Source: Amorphophallus konjac
Lineage: Eukaryota > Streptophyta > Magnoliopsida > Alismatales > Araceae
Direction: 5' to 3'
NCBI GenBank assembly: GCA_022559845.1
Contig: CM040121.1
Coordinates: forward strand, 568,528,140-568,592,139
DNA length: 64,000 nucleotides
Part shown: in pieces, positions 23,323 to 32,334 of the stretch
Layout of the letters: each line of letters opens with the position of its first letter
How positions within the stretch are numbered: position 1 is the stretch's first letter
Made by a program: the position numbers and the translations under genes
Notes under the pieces: model-generated
What the model was told of the DNA's origin: nothing
The model's input: only the letters and a program-made list of their open reading frames with translations
Database searches by the model: none

Positions 23323-25475
23323 GTCTTGACATTTATCATATTTATTTGGACTTTATTTGTGTGTCATGTGTGTTTATGTAATTTTATTCAGTTTGTAATT
23401 TGGTTTGTAAGAGGGGTTTATGTGTAATATGGACCACTTGGGTCCCGCGGGCCCCCCAGCCCTCCTCCCATTGATCCACCTCACCCCTAGGGCCCATGTG
23501 GGGTCAGTCAACATGTCAATTGTGAGCTTCTAGAAGGGTGGGCCAAGTAGGGGACAAAGGACTTAAAAAGTCCAAGTTGGATGCCATGAAGTCCAAGGGG
23601 CGCCCCCCCCCCCCTTTAGAATAAAATAGAAATAATTTTGTAATTTCTTTATTTTGGTCCAAACCACATGGGAGAATTAATTTTGTTGACTCCCAAGTTT
23701 GCCCCTCCCAATTCTAGATCTAGGGTTAATTGAGGTCTTTTTGTATTTCAAATAAAACCCTTGTATTTCCATTTCATTGGAATTAATGAACACAAAAATC
23801 AGAAATTTTGTTGGAGCAGCAAGGGCCCCCCCTACTCTCTCTCCTCTCTCTTCTTATTACAGCTGGAAAGGTTGCCTTCTGAGGTGGGAAGCCTCACATA
23901 TCAGTTCCGGTGATCGCCGCCGCCGCCATCGTGCCGCCATCGCACCGCCACGGTTGCCGTTGGAGTTCTGTCTACTCAAGACATCCAGCTCTTCCACGAA
24001 TTTTGGCACTCCACCACATGATCTTCTTGAGCTGAAACTTTCAGAGGGTGTTCCATAGGTTCCCTCCATGTTCTACAAAAATTGGTTTGGCCTCTAGTTC
24101 TAGATTTCCATTTTTACATTTTCGTCCATCTTTCCCTTCCAGTTCTGCCAGGTTTCTATCTACAGTGACAGCAACCTTGAGTCTCCAATCTTCAGACCTC
24201 TTTTTAATTTTTCATGGAGCTTCCAAATTTAATGGAAGTTATCTCCACCAACCCCTCCATTCAAGAATTTTCGTGGAATTTCTAAAGGCCATCTAATATT
24301 TTCTAGAAACCATCTTCAGATCCCCCCACAGTTCTGTCAGCCAGTGTCTAGATCCGACCACCAGTCAGCATAAAATCCCTAACAAATCGAAACCTCCACC
24401 AATTCCATCATAAGAATTATTGCCGTTTTCCACTCTCTCCCCTCCACAACTTTCATGAAGATCTTGAGGTCTGAATCTGAGGTCTATCCCACGGTCAAAG
24501 GTAGTTCTCAGGAAACTTCCCTGCTACCTTGAGATTTCAGGCACTGTCCAACAGCAACTTCAAAAATCAACAAAGGCCAGATCCGTACAGATCCAACTAA
24601 TCTCGTTGGCCTTATATTGAAGTACTTCGAAAGAGCTTTCCAACGGTACCTTCTGTGCTTCGATCCGATATCAGGATTGATCGCAGCAGCCGATCTTGCC
24701 GGAGCACACGCTGAAAAACAGAAGCACCAGTCCGTGGGCAGCAACTCCAAAGCTTGAAGATCGGGGCCGATCGGCCTCCGACCGGTGTTTTCGGCCGACC
24801 GCCGTCCAGGGAGGCGCGCCACCAGTGGTCCCCATAACAACGGGACCCACCCCATCGGACCAGGAGGACAGAGCGGCTCGTGGGCCCCACGGACCCGTAG
24901 ATCGCGCCGTCCGGACAGCACCAAAACGCGGGTTCGGCACCGCCGGGACGACATCAAGATGCTGCCCGTCAACCCGATTGTTGCGACTCTCGGGTCCCAC
25001 ATGTGACCTGTTACCTCCCTGCGTGGAGTGGGTCAAAATTATTGTACTGCTGTAAAAGTGCTTAACTGGGAGTCCGAGATTGGCCGGGGTGGTCTTCCCC
25101 ACACCGGGAGCGTGGAGGTAACGATCGTAACTTCTTGGCATTCATTTGCTAGTTTAGTATATGATCTTAGGCCGCTGCCGAGTGTGATAGGAACTAGCCC
25201 GTGAGTCCATGTCACTGCTGTGAGTGTGAGAGTGACCCGTCCCATGGCTCGATCCGAGCACGGAAGTTGAGTCGGACTACCCTTAACTCTGCCGGTTATT
25301 CAACCGCGCACGATCCGCGTTTCCCTCGCTTGGGACGACGAGTGAGCTTGCGTTTCTGTTAGCGACGTATAGCCCATAGGAACTCCTAGTGTCGGCCCAA
25401 AGTCTCCCCAATTTGTGTGTTTCTGGTCGCATCCGCATTTAGAGTCCATGGTCCGCATCTCTTAGAGTCGGTCCC

Positions 25476-25719
25476 TGTAACACCCTCAAATATAGCAAAG
25501 TTGTACTCTATATCATAGAGGCGTCTTTTCAAGTATCGGCTCAGTTCTTGTAAAGAACTCCGAAGTTAAGCGAGCTTAATGAGGAGTAGTACTGGGATGG
25601 GTGACCTACCTGGGAAGTCCCCCATTCTGGAGCCGATCACTGTTATAAAGGGATAAAACCGTGAGGTTGGTAGGCCAAAGCGGACAATACCTCGATGGTA
25701 TAGAGTACGGGGCGTGACA
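25476..25719 (+). repeat. Cassandra 5' LTR
   Basis: 244 bp, complete. It contains the 5S-like block 25561-25620. Confidence 0.95.
25561..25620 (+). promoter_or_regulatory. 5S rRNA-derived Pol III internal promoter in the Cassandra LTR
   Basis: A-box-like AAGTTAAGCGAGCTT (25563-25577), then GGAGTAGTACTGGGATGGG and the C-box-like GGGTGACCTACCTGGGAAG to 25620. This is the 3' half of plant 5S rRNA with few changes (for example CTACCTGG for CTCCTGG). In 5S genes these boxes bind TFIIIA and drive RNA polymerase III. Confidence 0.93.
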
Positions 25720-25722
25720 CAA

Positions 25723-25734
25723 TGGTATCAGAGC
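25723..25734 (+). promoter_or_regulatory. Cassandra primer binding site
   Basis: TGGTATCAGAGC, 3 nt after the LTR, perfect. Confidence 0.95.
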
Positions 25735-25953
25735 TATACCCCAGCCGGAAGTGTGGGAACTAAGTGCCATGCAGGGCAAAGTGCTACGCTATGGGAGCCA
25801 CCTCTTGAGTCCGTAATGGAGCAAAGTGCTACATAGTGGGAGCCACCTCTTGAGCCTGCAGGGGCCACCTCTAGAGTCCTACCTGCCTGGGGGCTTGATT
25901 GCATGCTATATGTGCCCAGCGACGAGGACGTCGCCTATATAAGAGGGGTAGAT
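25735..25953 (+). repeat. Cassandra internal domain with short tandem repeats
   Basis: No gene. GCAAAGTGCTAC and GGGAGCCACCTCTTGAG recur two to three times between 25778 and 25880. A TATATAAG sequence and the purine tract lie just before the second LTR. Confidence 0.85.
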
Positions 25954-26139
25954 TGTAACACCCTCAAATATAGCAAAGTTGTACTCTATATCACAGAGGC
26001 GTCTTTTCAAGTATCGGCTTAGTTCTTGTAAAGAACTCCGAAGTTAAGCGACCTTAATGGGGAGTAGTACTGGATGGGTGACCTACCTGGGAAGTATTCG
26101 CGGACAATACCTCGATGGTATAGAGTACGGGGCGTGACA
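25954..26139 (+). repeat. Cassandra 3' LTR, internally deleted
   Basis: 186 bp. It matches the 5' LTR but lacks about 58 bp after the 5S block (after TGGGAAGT). The 5S A- and C-box regions (26041-26094) remain. Confidence 0.93.
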
Positions 26140-26167
26140 GTCCCCGTGTCCGTCCCGCATCACTATC

Positions 26168-27026
26168 TCTTGTCCTTAGTATTATCTCGAGTTTGATCCA
26201 GAGAACTCGATTTATCTTGGACTCTATCTCTGGGAATCGTGATAAGAAGATGGGACTTTCTTGCAAAACTCTATAAAAACTGCCCAGTTCGTCGCGACGG
26301 GGGGGGGGGGGGGGGCTCTTTCTTGGTTCGGGGCGAAGCCATGCTGCAATTCCAACTCACAACTTCGACCTTGGCTTGAATAGGGAAGTATTAGCTTTCA
26401 ATTCCATCATTCTGGACTTGATTTCATGGTCTATATTCTTAGTTCTCTTCCTCTCAAAATCATAAATCATCACAATTTTGTGCACTTTTCTGCTACACAT
26501 GCACTTTTGCACGTTTTGTATCAATGATTTCTCTCTATTCTCTCAATCAAATCTCATGATTTCAAATCTCATATATGCACAACACACCCACCTATTATTT
26601 CCACCCTTCCACAGGGGTTAAAAATCTCCCCCCGGTGAGTTTGCCCTCAATTTTTACCCATATTTTATCACTGCGGGATTGATGTTACACTTCATGTTCT
26701 AATGGGTTTTTTGTCCTTATTTTGGCTTTATTTTACATGAGAGCATGAATACAACGTGAGGCCCTCTTCCTCTATCCGGCTGGAGGGAGAGGAGGTTTGA
26801 ATCCACAAAGTTCCCCGCACCCCGTTTCAAGCGCGATCAAGTCTTTAAGTTCCAAGGTATACGGCGCCATTCTTTACACTTCTTCATCCTTTGGCATTGT
26901 TGGAACCTTGGTGGCGATCACGGTTAGTATTTCTTATCCTTTCATCCCCTTATCTTTGATTCACATGTTTATGCATGTATGTATTTAAAGGGGGCGGGAT
27001 AGGAATCTAATTAAAATAAATCTACA
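26168..27026 (+). repeat. B 5' LTR, second part
   Basis: Continues the LTR after element A and matches 36493-37341. CTATAAAAAC at 26271-26280 is a TATA box, with its counterpart at 36597. A run of 17 G (26299-26315) corresponds to 7 G in the other LTR. It ends ATCTACA. Confidence 0.92.
26271..26280 (+). promoter_or_regulatory. B LTR TATA box
   Basis: CTATAAAAAC, conserved in both LTRs. Confidence 0.65.
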
Positions 27027-27032
27027 GTTTTT

Positions 27033-27050
27033 TGGCGATCACGGTGGGAC
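27033..27050 (+). promoter_or_regulatory. B primer binding site (putative)
   Basis: TGGCGATCACGGTGGGAC, 6 nt after the LTR end. It shares TGGC and CGGTGGGAC with the site of element E at 44401-44418 and so looks like the primer site of Tat-like elements. I cannot name the tRNA. Confidence 0.6.
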
Positions 27051-27201
27051 ACCAATGCCCATCACGTTTATTTTAATGCTCTTTTGTAAGTGGGGTGTGT
27101 GCATGTGCATGTTTAGGTGATATTTTATCCATTCTTCCATTGTTTGGGGCGTTTTAAGGGCTCAGGTAGTGTGACGGTCCTATAGTAGACCACCACATGA
27201 A

Positions 27202-27229
27202 TGTAACGATCCTTTGGTAGACCGTTACA
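27202..27229. repeat. Palindrome in the B leader
   Basis: TGTAACGATC, an 8 nt loop, then GACCGTTACA (one mismatch). Related to the LTR palindromes at 15194 and 36048. Confidence 0.85.
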
Positions 27230-27269
27230 GATTCTGGCAGTCATACGCGCATGCTCACAGGGCCATGTT

Positions 27270-27800
27270 CGTCGGGACATAACTTTTGATCCCGATGTCC
27301 GATTGCTCTGATTTTTCTTCCGTTGGATAGCCCTTTGTATTGTCTTTCCATCCATATATCATTTGCATCATTTGGTTAACATTTTCATATTCTAATATTG
27401 TCCAACTTTTTAAGTTTTCTGCATAAGTTCTGCAGGTAGGCTCCGAGACAGGTTCACAGGTACATCTTTACTCAATGATTTGACTACCTTCCCGTTGTCA
27501 GATTGCACTCATTTTTGTTCCATTGGATAGTCCTTTGTATTGTATTTCTATCCATAGCATATTTGCATCATTTGGGTCTCATTTGCTTAGTTAAAAAGTA
27601 TCATCATTTTAGTATTTTATCCATAAAATCTGCATGTAGTCTGCACACAGGTTCACGGGGGTAACTTTGCTCAGTGATTTGATTGACCTCCCGGGGTCAG
27701 ATTGATCTGTTCTTGGGCCCGTTGTGCATACATTTGTATTGTCTTTCCATCCATATATTATTTGTCTTAGTTGGATCAAGTTTGCATAGTTTAATCTAGT
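27270..27800 (+). repeat. Three imperfect repeats (about 190 bp period) in the B leader
   Basis: Each copy has a GTCNGATTG-like core, a CCGTTGGATAG-like stretch, TTTGTATTGT and TCCATATATCATTTGCATC-like text (about 27285-27385, 27475-27580 and 27665-27785). No gene. The LTR itself has related ATCCAAATTGATC and CCCTTTGTATTATCTTGA blocks. Confidence 0.75.
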
Positions 27801-28230
27801 CTTGGTTTTCTAGTTTTAAGCTAGAATTTGCATGCACTCTGGTGCACATAGGGCCATACATTGCATATCATAGTTACATTTCCTACCTTGGTAAGTGATC
27901 CTCTCGTCTTCATATCCCTTGGAGTCGACTAGGTGATCTTATCCGGGACCTCCATAAGTCCCCACAAGCCGTTGATTCCCACACGGACACCGGGCCGGTT
28001 GTACCTTTCCACCCTTTAAGCTTGCATTTGCATAAGTGTGAGAGAGTTAACCTTAGTCAACCCAAAGTTTAGACCTTATTCCCATAGGATTCCTATCTTG
28101 AGGGAATTATTATTAATTCAAATCATTAAAAGGTCTATTAAAATCTCTAAAATATTTCCCATTATATCAACTTGTTTGACTTGGGTGAAAACTCTCACAT
28201 TGCATTGTTTGTTTATTTATTTTTTGGTAA

Positions 28231-28380
28231 CGGGGAATCTAGCAGAGTGGTACGGAGAGCTGAGCGATTACAGGGCCACCCGAGTTCGAGTCTTACCCAA
28301 CGCATCAAGCCACTCCTTTTTTGTACCACCGCCATAAAACCCCGGGCTCACATCCCTCGAGGATTAAATGTGAGCCAGGT
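28231..28380 (+). mobile_element. tRNA-derived SINE candidate
   Basis: TAGCAGAGTGG (28240-28250) fits the Pol III A-box, and GAGTTCGAGTC (28282-28292) fits the B-box, 31 bp apart as in tRNA genes. It does not fold into a standard tRNA by eye and is followed by unrelated sequence with a T run at about 28316-28321. Boundaries and target duplication were not found, so this could be a chance or decayed tRNA-like sequence. Confidence 0.45.
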
Positions 28381-28545
28381 AAACCCATTTAGGTATGTCT
28401 ATTATCTAGTCCATTGTCCCTTGGTCCGTTGTCCATTCATCTTTGCATTAGTGGGTCAGCCCCCCTTGTTCTGAAACCCAATAAGCCATTGCTTCCCCAC
28501 TTGTATTCTCCCCGATATCCTTGTATTAAGTCTCCATTTGTCCTC

Positions 28546-31500
28546 ATGGAGTATCATTCTAACCCCTTGTATCATTCTTTTTTCCAATCTTCTTCCCATT
28601 CCCGCGTGGAATCCTCTTCCCACGCGGGCCCATCTTCCCGTGGTCCCTCTGATCCCTCCGAGGAACAGGCTAATCTCATGGCCCATCTTTCAAGTCTTGT
28701 TCGCCAAATGGATCCGGCCCAGACCCAACGTCTTATTGTATCTCATCTTCATGGGCCTTCTTCTCTTAATGGGCCTTCTTCTCTCATTAATGGGCCTCAT
28801 CATCTTAACGGGCCCCATTCTCCTAATGGGCCTTATTTTTCTAATGGGACTCATTCTTCTTCTCCTTATGCTGCCAGCCCAATGGGTCCTTATGCTCATG
28901 CTTCTTCCAGGCCCACATATCGTTCCATTCTCGGAATGGGCCATTCTTCTTCTGAGCCCGGATCCTCTTATCCGGCCCATTATTATCATACTGGTCCGAA
29001 TTCACATCATCTTGCTCAAGCTAGCCCATATTCTTCTCGATCTCTCCCTACCCAGGAGACGATTGCTCAAACCCAACGCCAGCTTGATGAGCTTCAACGT
29101 CGGATCAATCCTAAATCCTCTTTAAGTGTTCCATTCGCTTTCCGAGATCTTCGGCTCCCGTCTTCATCACAAATTCCCACATATCGCCATTATAGTGGAG
29201 TCGGTGACCCATATGTGCACTTGAAGGAGTTCGTTTATGAGTCGGCCCAATTTCGACATGACCAACACTTGATGGCTTATCTGTTTGATTTATCATTGGA
29301 AGGCCCGGCTCGGGATTGGTTCTTCTCTCTTCCGCAAGAGCAAGTTGTGAATTTTCAAGCTGTACAAGAGGGATTTATTCAATAGTATCAAGACCAGATT
29401 GGGCCCAAGTACTCTATTGTGGATCTGGCCCATGAGATAATGAAGCCCGACGAGGAGTTCTACACCTTTGCTGACCGTTGGCGTCGCCTTGCCGCGTAAG
29501 TCCCATGACACATTCCGGAGGGAGAGCAAATCAAGATGCTGATATCCAATGCCACGCCCGAGTATCAGTTTATCTTAGCCCTCAATGACATCACCTCTTG
29601 GCAACAACTTTACAGTCGAGCCCGCTTCATTCGCCAACAAATTCAAGATTCCCTTAACCTCGAGTCTCCACCATCCACCTCCACATATCAACCTTCACCC
29701 TCCACGTGCCAACCCTACGCTCCCATGAGTCAGCCCGCCATGAGTCAGCCTTCTGCCGCATATCCCTCCACGAGCCAACCCCACGCCTCTACATACCTAT
29801 ACGCCTCCGCATATCAACCTTCAATGAGTCAGCCCTCCGCCTCCACATACCCACATGTGTCTCCACCTGTGTCTTCACCCCCGGTCAAGGAAACATCACA
29901 CCCCGAGCAGGTGGATGCTGTCTACATACCTCTTGTCTCCCTTCCCGCTCCACATATGCCTTCGCTAAATCCCATCGCCACTAGCCACACTCCATTACCT
30001 ATGCAACCTCTGCTTCCCTCTCCACAACCATCTCCATCACATATCCCTCAGTATTCACCTTGCCCGAAGCATGCTCCTCGTCCTCCATTGCCAGAGTGCT
30101 TTACCGACATCTTTCAGGCTTTGATGGCCACTCACGCGTTGTCGCTACCTCCTGTTGTGCCTTGCCGACCCGCGGTCGGGAATATGTTTCAATATTGTGA
30201 ATATCATCGCCAGCAGGGGCATTTGGTTGAAGATTGTCCCGAGTTCCGAGAGTATATTTATGGCTTGGAAGATCAAAAGAGGATTGATTGGGCCGCCCTG
30301 CATAAAGTTATTTTGGATCTCCGTAGCAAGCAGCAGCAACAAGAAGCGCCACCTAAGCAGTCGTCTCCGTTACTTCAAGACCAGGGGCACCCCTGTGATT
30401 CCTTGTCTAGTGCTGCACTTGCTCCGTCACCTACCCCGTTACTTTTGCCATCTCCTATCCAATCTTCGCAACCTAAACAAACCCAAGCCTCCGCTCAGGC
30501 CAGTGCCTCCCCTTCTTCTCCAGCCGCCACTACCACTACTTCTATCCCTAACACCGCTCGACGCGTTGTGTCGACACGTCGACGGTGGACACCACAACCT
30601 CCCTCTTCACCCTCTCCACCTCCATGTCTACTACCCCTATCGCCTTCATCACTATCCTTACCATCTCCATTGCCATCACCATCATCTCCATCTCCACTAC
30701 CAGTGCTTCCATCACTACCTCCATCTCCACCCTCGCCACCATCTCCGCCATCACCTTTGCCCGAGCTTGAGCAAGCCACACCTTTGCCTTTACCTTTACC
30801 CTCAGCCACGCCTTCACCTTCACCTTTGTCGCCACCCAAGCCTATCATCGCCACATCGCCTGCGCCTTCACTTTCCATCACCACTCCCGTTGGAGCCTCC
30901 ATGCCTTCCAAACCTTCACACGTACCACCCAAACATATTCCCTTTACTTCTCCAACCACTTTCACCCCACGGAGCGGGTGTGCACTTCCTTTGGTGCCCC
31001 TTGGGTCTAATCCCCAGGGAGACAATAAGCCAAGTCAAGATGATTCAGTGCCGACTGTGCATTTCAAGATTCAGGATTTTACCTGTCGGATGCCGGTTCA
31101 CGTCCCGGTCCCTGGTTATTTTGGGGATGATGCGCCTTCACTTTCAAAGATGACAGTTGCTAAGAAGAGTTCCCTTGAGTTGATGCCAGTTTCTTCTCGA
31201 GCAAGGCCGGTGGCAATCTCTTTGCTCGCTGAAGAGTTCACTATTGATGTTGTTATTACACCTCGCTCGATTACTATTCAGTTCACTGGCCAAGAAGGGT
31301 TCTTTACTTAGATTGTGCTAACCCATACGGCTGCCAAGAGCTTGATGGATTCCCTATTCAAGGGGCAATTGGCCGTATCTTCAGCATTTTCCAATGACAT
31401 TCTACACTTGTTATGCAATCTTCCTCGGTTTGATGGTATGCCGGCCACATCAACGTCGCGCATTACTCTCCCTCAGTTTCGTCCTGCTCTTTTATTAAGG

Positions 31501-32334
31501 GAGTTGTGCTTCAGGCTTGATTACCGAGTGGAGCTGCCAAATCTCATGCTACTTGTGCCAAGTAACAAAACTCCATGGTTTTTTGATATTCATCCTTCTA
31601 AGGAGTCACTTGCCCAAGAATGTCTGCATATTGCTAGCACCGGGTGTCTAGGGGCAACCGCCCCGATGAAGCTGCATATTCATGGCTGGGTCAGGTCCTC
31701 TGCCAGATGGGCCCGTTATTTAAGGAGACACTGTAAAATAAGAGGCTTGAAGGTCCAAGCTCGCATCAAGCAGGTCCATTTCAAGCCAATTTCAGCTAAG
31801 AAGAGACGGTGGCGCAGGTTCAGGAGCCGTCAGTTGTGCATTCTGGGGTCCACCTCTTCCTCCCTTTCTTTTCATTCATTGTTCCTTCTGCTCAGCTCCC
31901 ACCCTTGGGTGGTGTATCTTCCCTCTTCAGACCTGACTTCTACGATCTTCTCCTCTCTTCTAGGGTCCGCAAGCCCATATTCTTCATCTCCTCCTCTTCA
32001 TCCGGAGTCTCCAGATTATCCCTCCTCTCACAATTCTAGGCCCCGGCCTATGTCATCCTTCCATCCCAATCTCGGGACATCACCTGATTCTTCTTCCCCG
32101 GGACTTCCAGGTGTTGCCTCTTTTTCTTCCCCAGGACTTCCGGGTATTGCTTCTGATCCTTTTCTGGCCCTGCCGGATGACTACTACTCTCCTTCTCCGG
32201 CCACGTTGGATGATCATTCTCCTTCTTCCTCATCTTTACAGCAATCCTCTCACTGTCTTTCTATTCTCTCCTCTTCTCCCTTTCGGGGTCATTGCCCCTT
32301 TTCATGCCTTGATCTCAGCTATAGTCCGCCTTGA
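28546..32334 (+). pseudogene. Element B gag-type polyprotein with long C-terminal extension, no pol
   Basis: One frame runs 1,262 codons with four stops: TAG 29383-29385, TAA 29497-29499, TGA 29506-29508 and TAG 31309-31311. The start is the ATG at 28546 (MEYHSNPL). Order of parts: a Ser/His-rich N-terminus with repeated NGP units (28745-28855); the gag core (29150-29640) with PYVHLKEFVYES and GPARDWFFSLP; a Pro/Ser-rich segment; a single zinc motif YCEYHRQQGHLVEDC (about 30195) as in Tat/Ogre gags; a very Pro/Ser-rich linker (30360-30960); and then an unrecognised globular-looking stretch (about 31020-31830) with FKIQDFTCRMPVHVPVPGYF and FFDIHPSKESLAQECLHIAS. It ends Ser/Pro-rich. I see no protease, RT or integrase motif. 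The role is presumably particle formation only. Confidence 0.85.

Larger units (their letters stand above)
25476..26139 (+). mobile_element. Cassandra: Cassandra TRIM retrotransposon (5S rRNA-bearing)
   Basis: A 664 bp element with GTCCC duplicated at 25471-25475 and 26140-26144. Two LTRs begin TGTAACACCC and end GGCGTGACA; each carries a 5S rRNA-like promoter region. A Met-tRNA primer site follows the first LTR and a purine-rich AAGAGGGGTAGAT precedes the second. There is no coding capacity. These features are diagnostic of Cassandra, a TRIM family widespread in vascular plants. Confidence 0.96.
15640..26162 (+). mobile_element. Element A: Ty3/gypsy chromovirus, full length, with nested Cassandra
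   Basis: 10,523 bp including the nested Cassandra, with CTATC duplicated on both sides (15635-15639 and 26163-26167). The layout is 5' LTR, primer site, gag, protease, RT, RNase H, integrase with chromodomain, purine tract, 3' LTR. The uninterrupted host site survives at about 36488-36495 in B's other LTR. LTR copies are close: I count about three differences, all transitions, in the first 270 bp after 15780/23338. Despite this, gag-pol is broken in several places. Confidence 0.94.
23199..26162 (+). repeat. A 3' LTR (split by Cassandra)
   Basis: TGGTGCGGACACC...GTCCCGCATCA. After removing the Cassandra insert and one copy of its target duplication it is about 2.3 kb. It carries an 81 bp segment (25378-25458), bounded by CAT at both ends, that the 5' LTR lacks. 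Confidence 0.93.

Noticed and set aside
25561..25620. 5S rRNA gene
   Set aside because: The match is only part of 5S, lies inside an LTR, is repeated in the second LTR and is flanked by a primer site and target duplication: Cassandra, not an rRNA gene.
28231..28306. Functional tRNA gene
   Set aside because: A- and B-box fit, but I could not fold acceptor and anticodon arms; kept only as a SINE candidate.
30495..31025. 176-codon Gly-rich minus-strand frame
   Set aside because: Complement of the same Pro/Ser-rich low-complexity coding sequence.
30155..31153. 332-codon frame over the B gag linker
   Set aside because: A shadow of the Pro/Ser-rich gag frame: CCN/TCN codons read in another frame as His/Leu.
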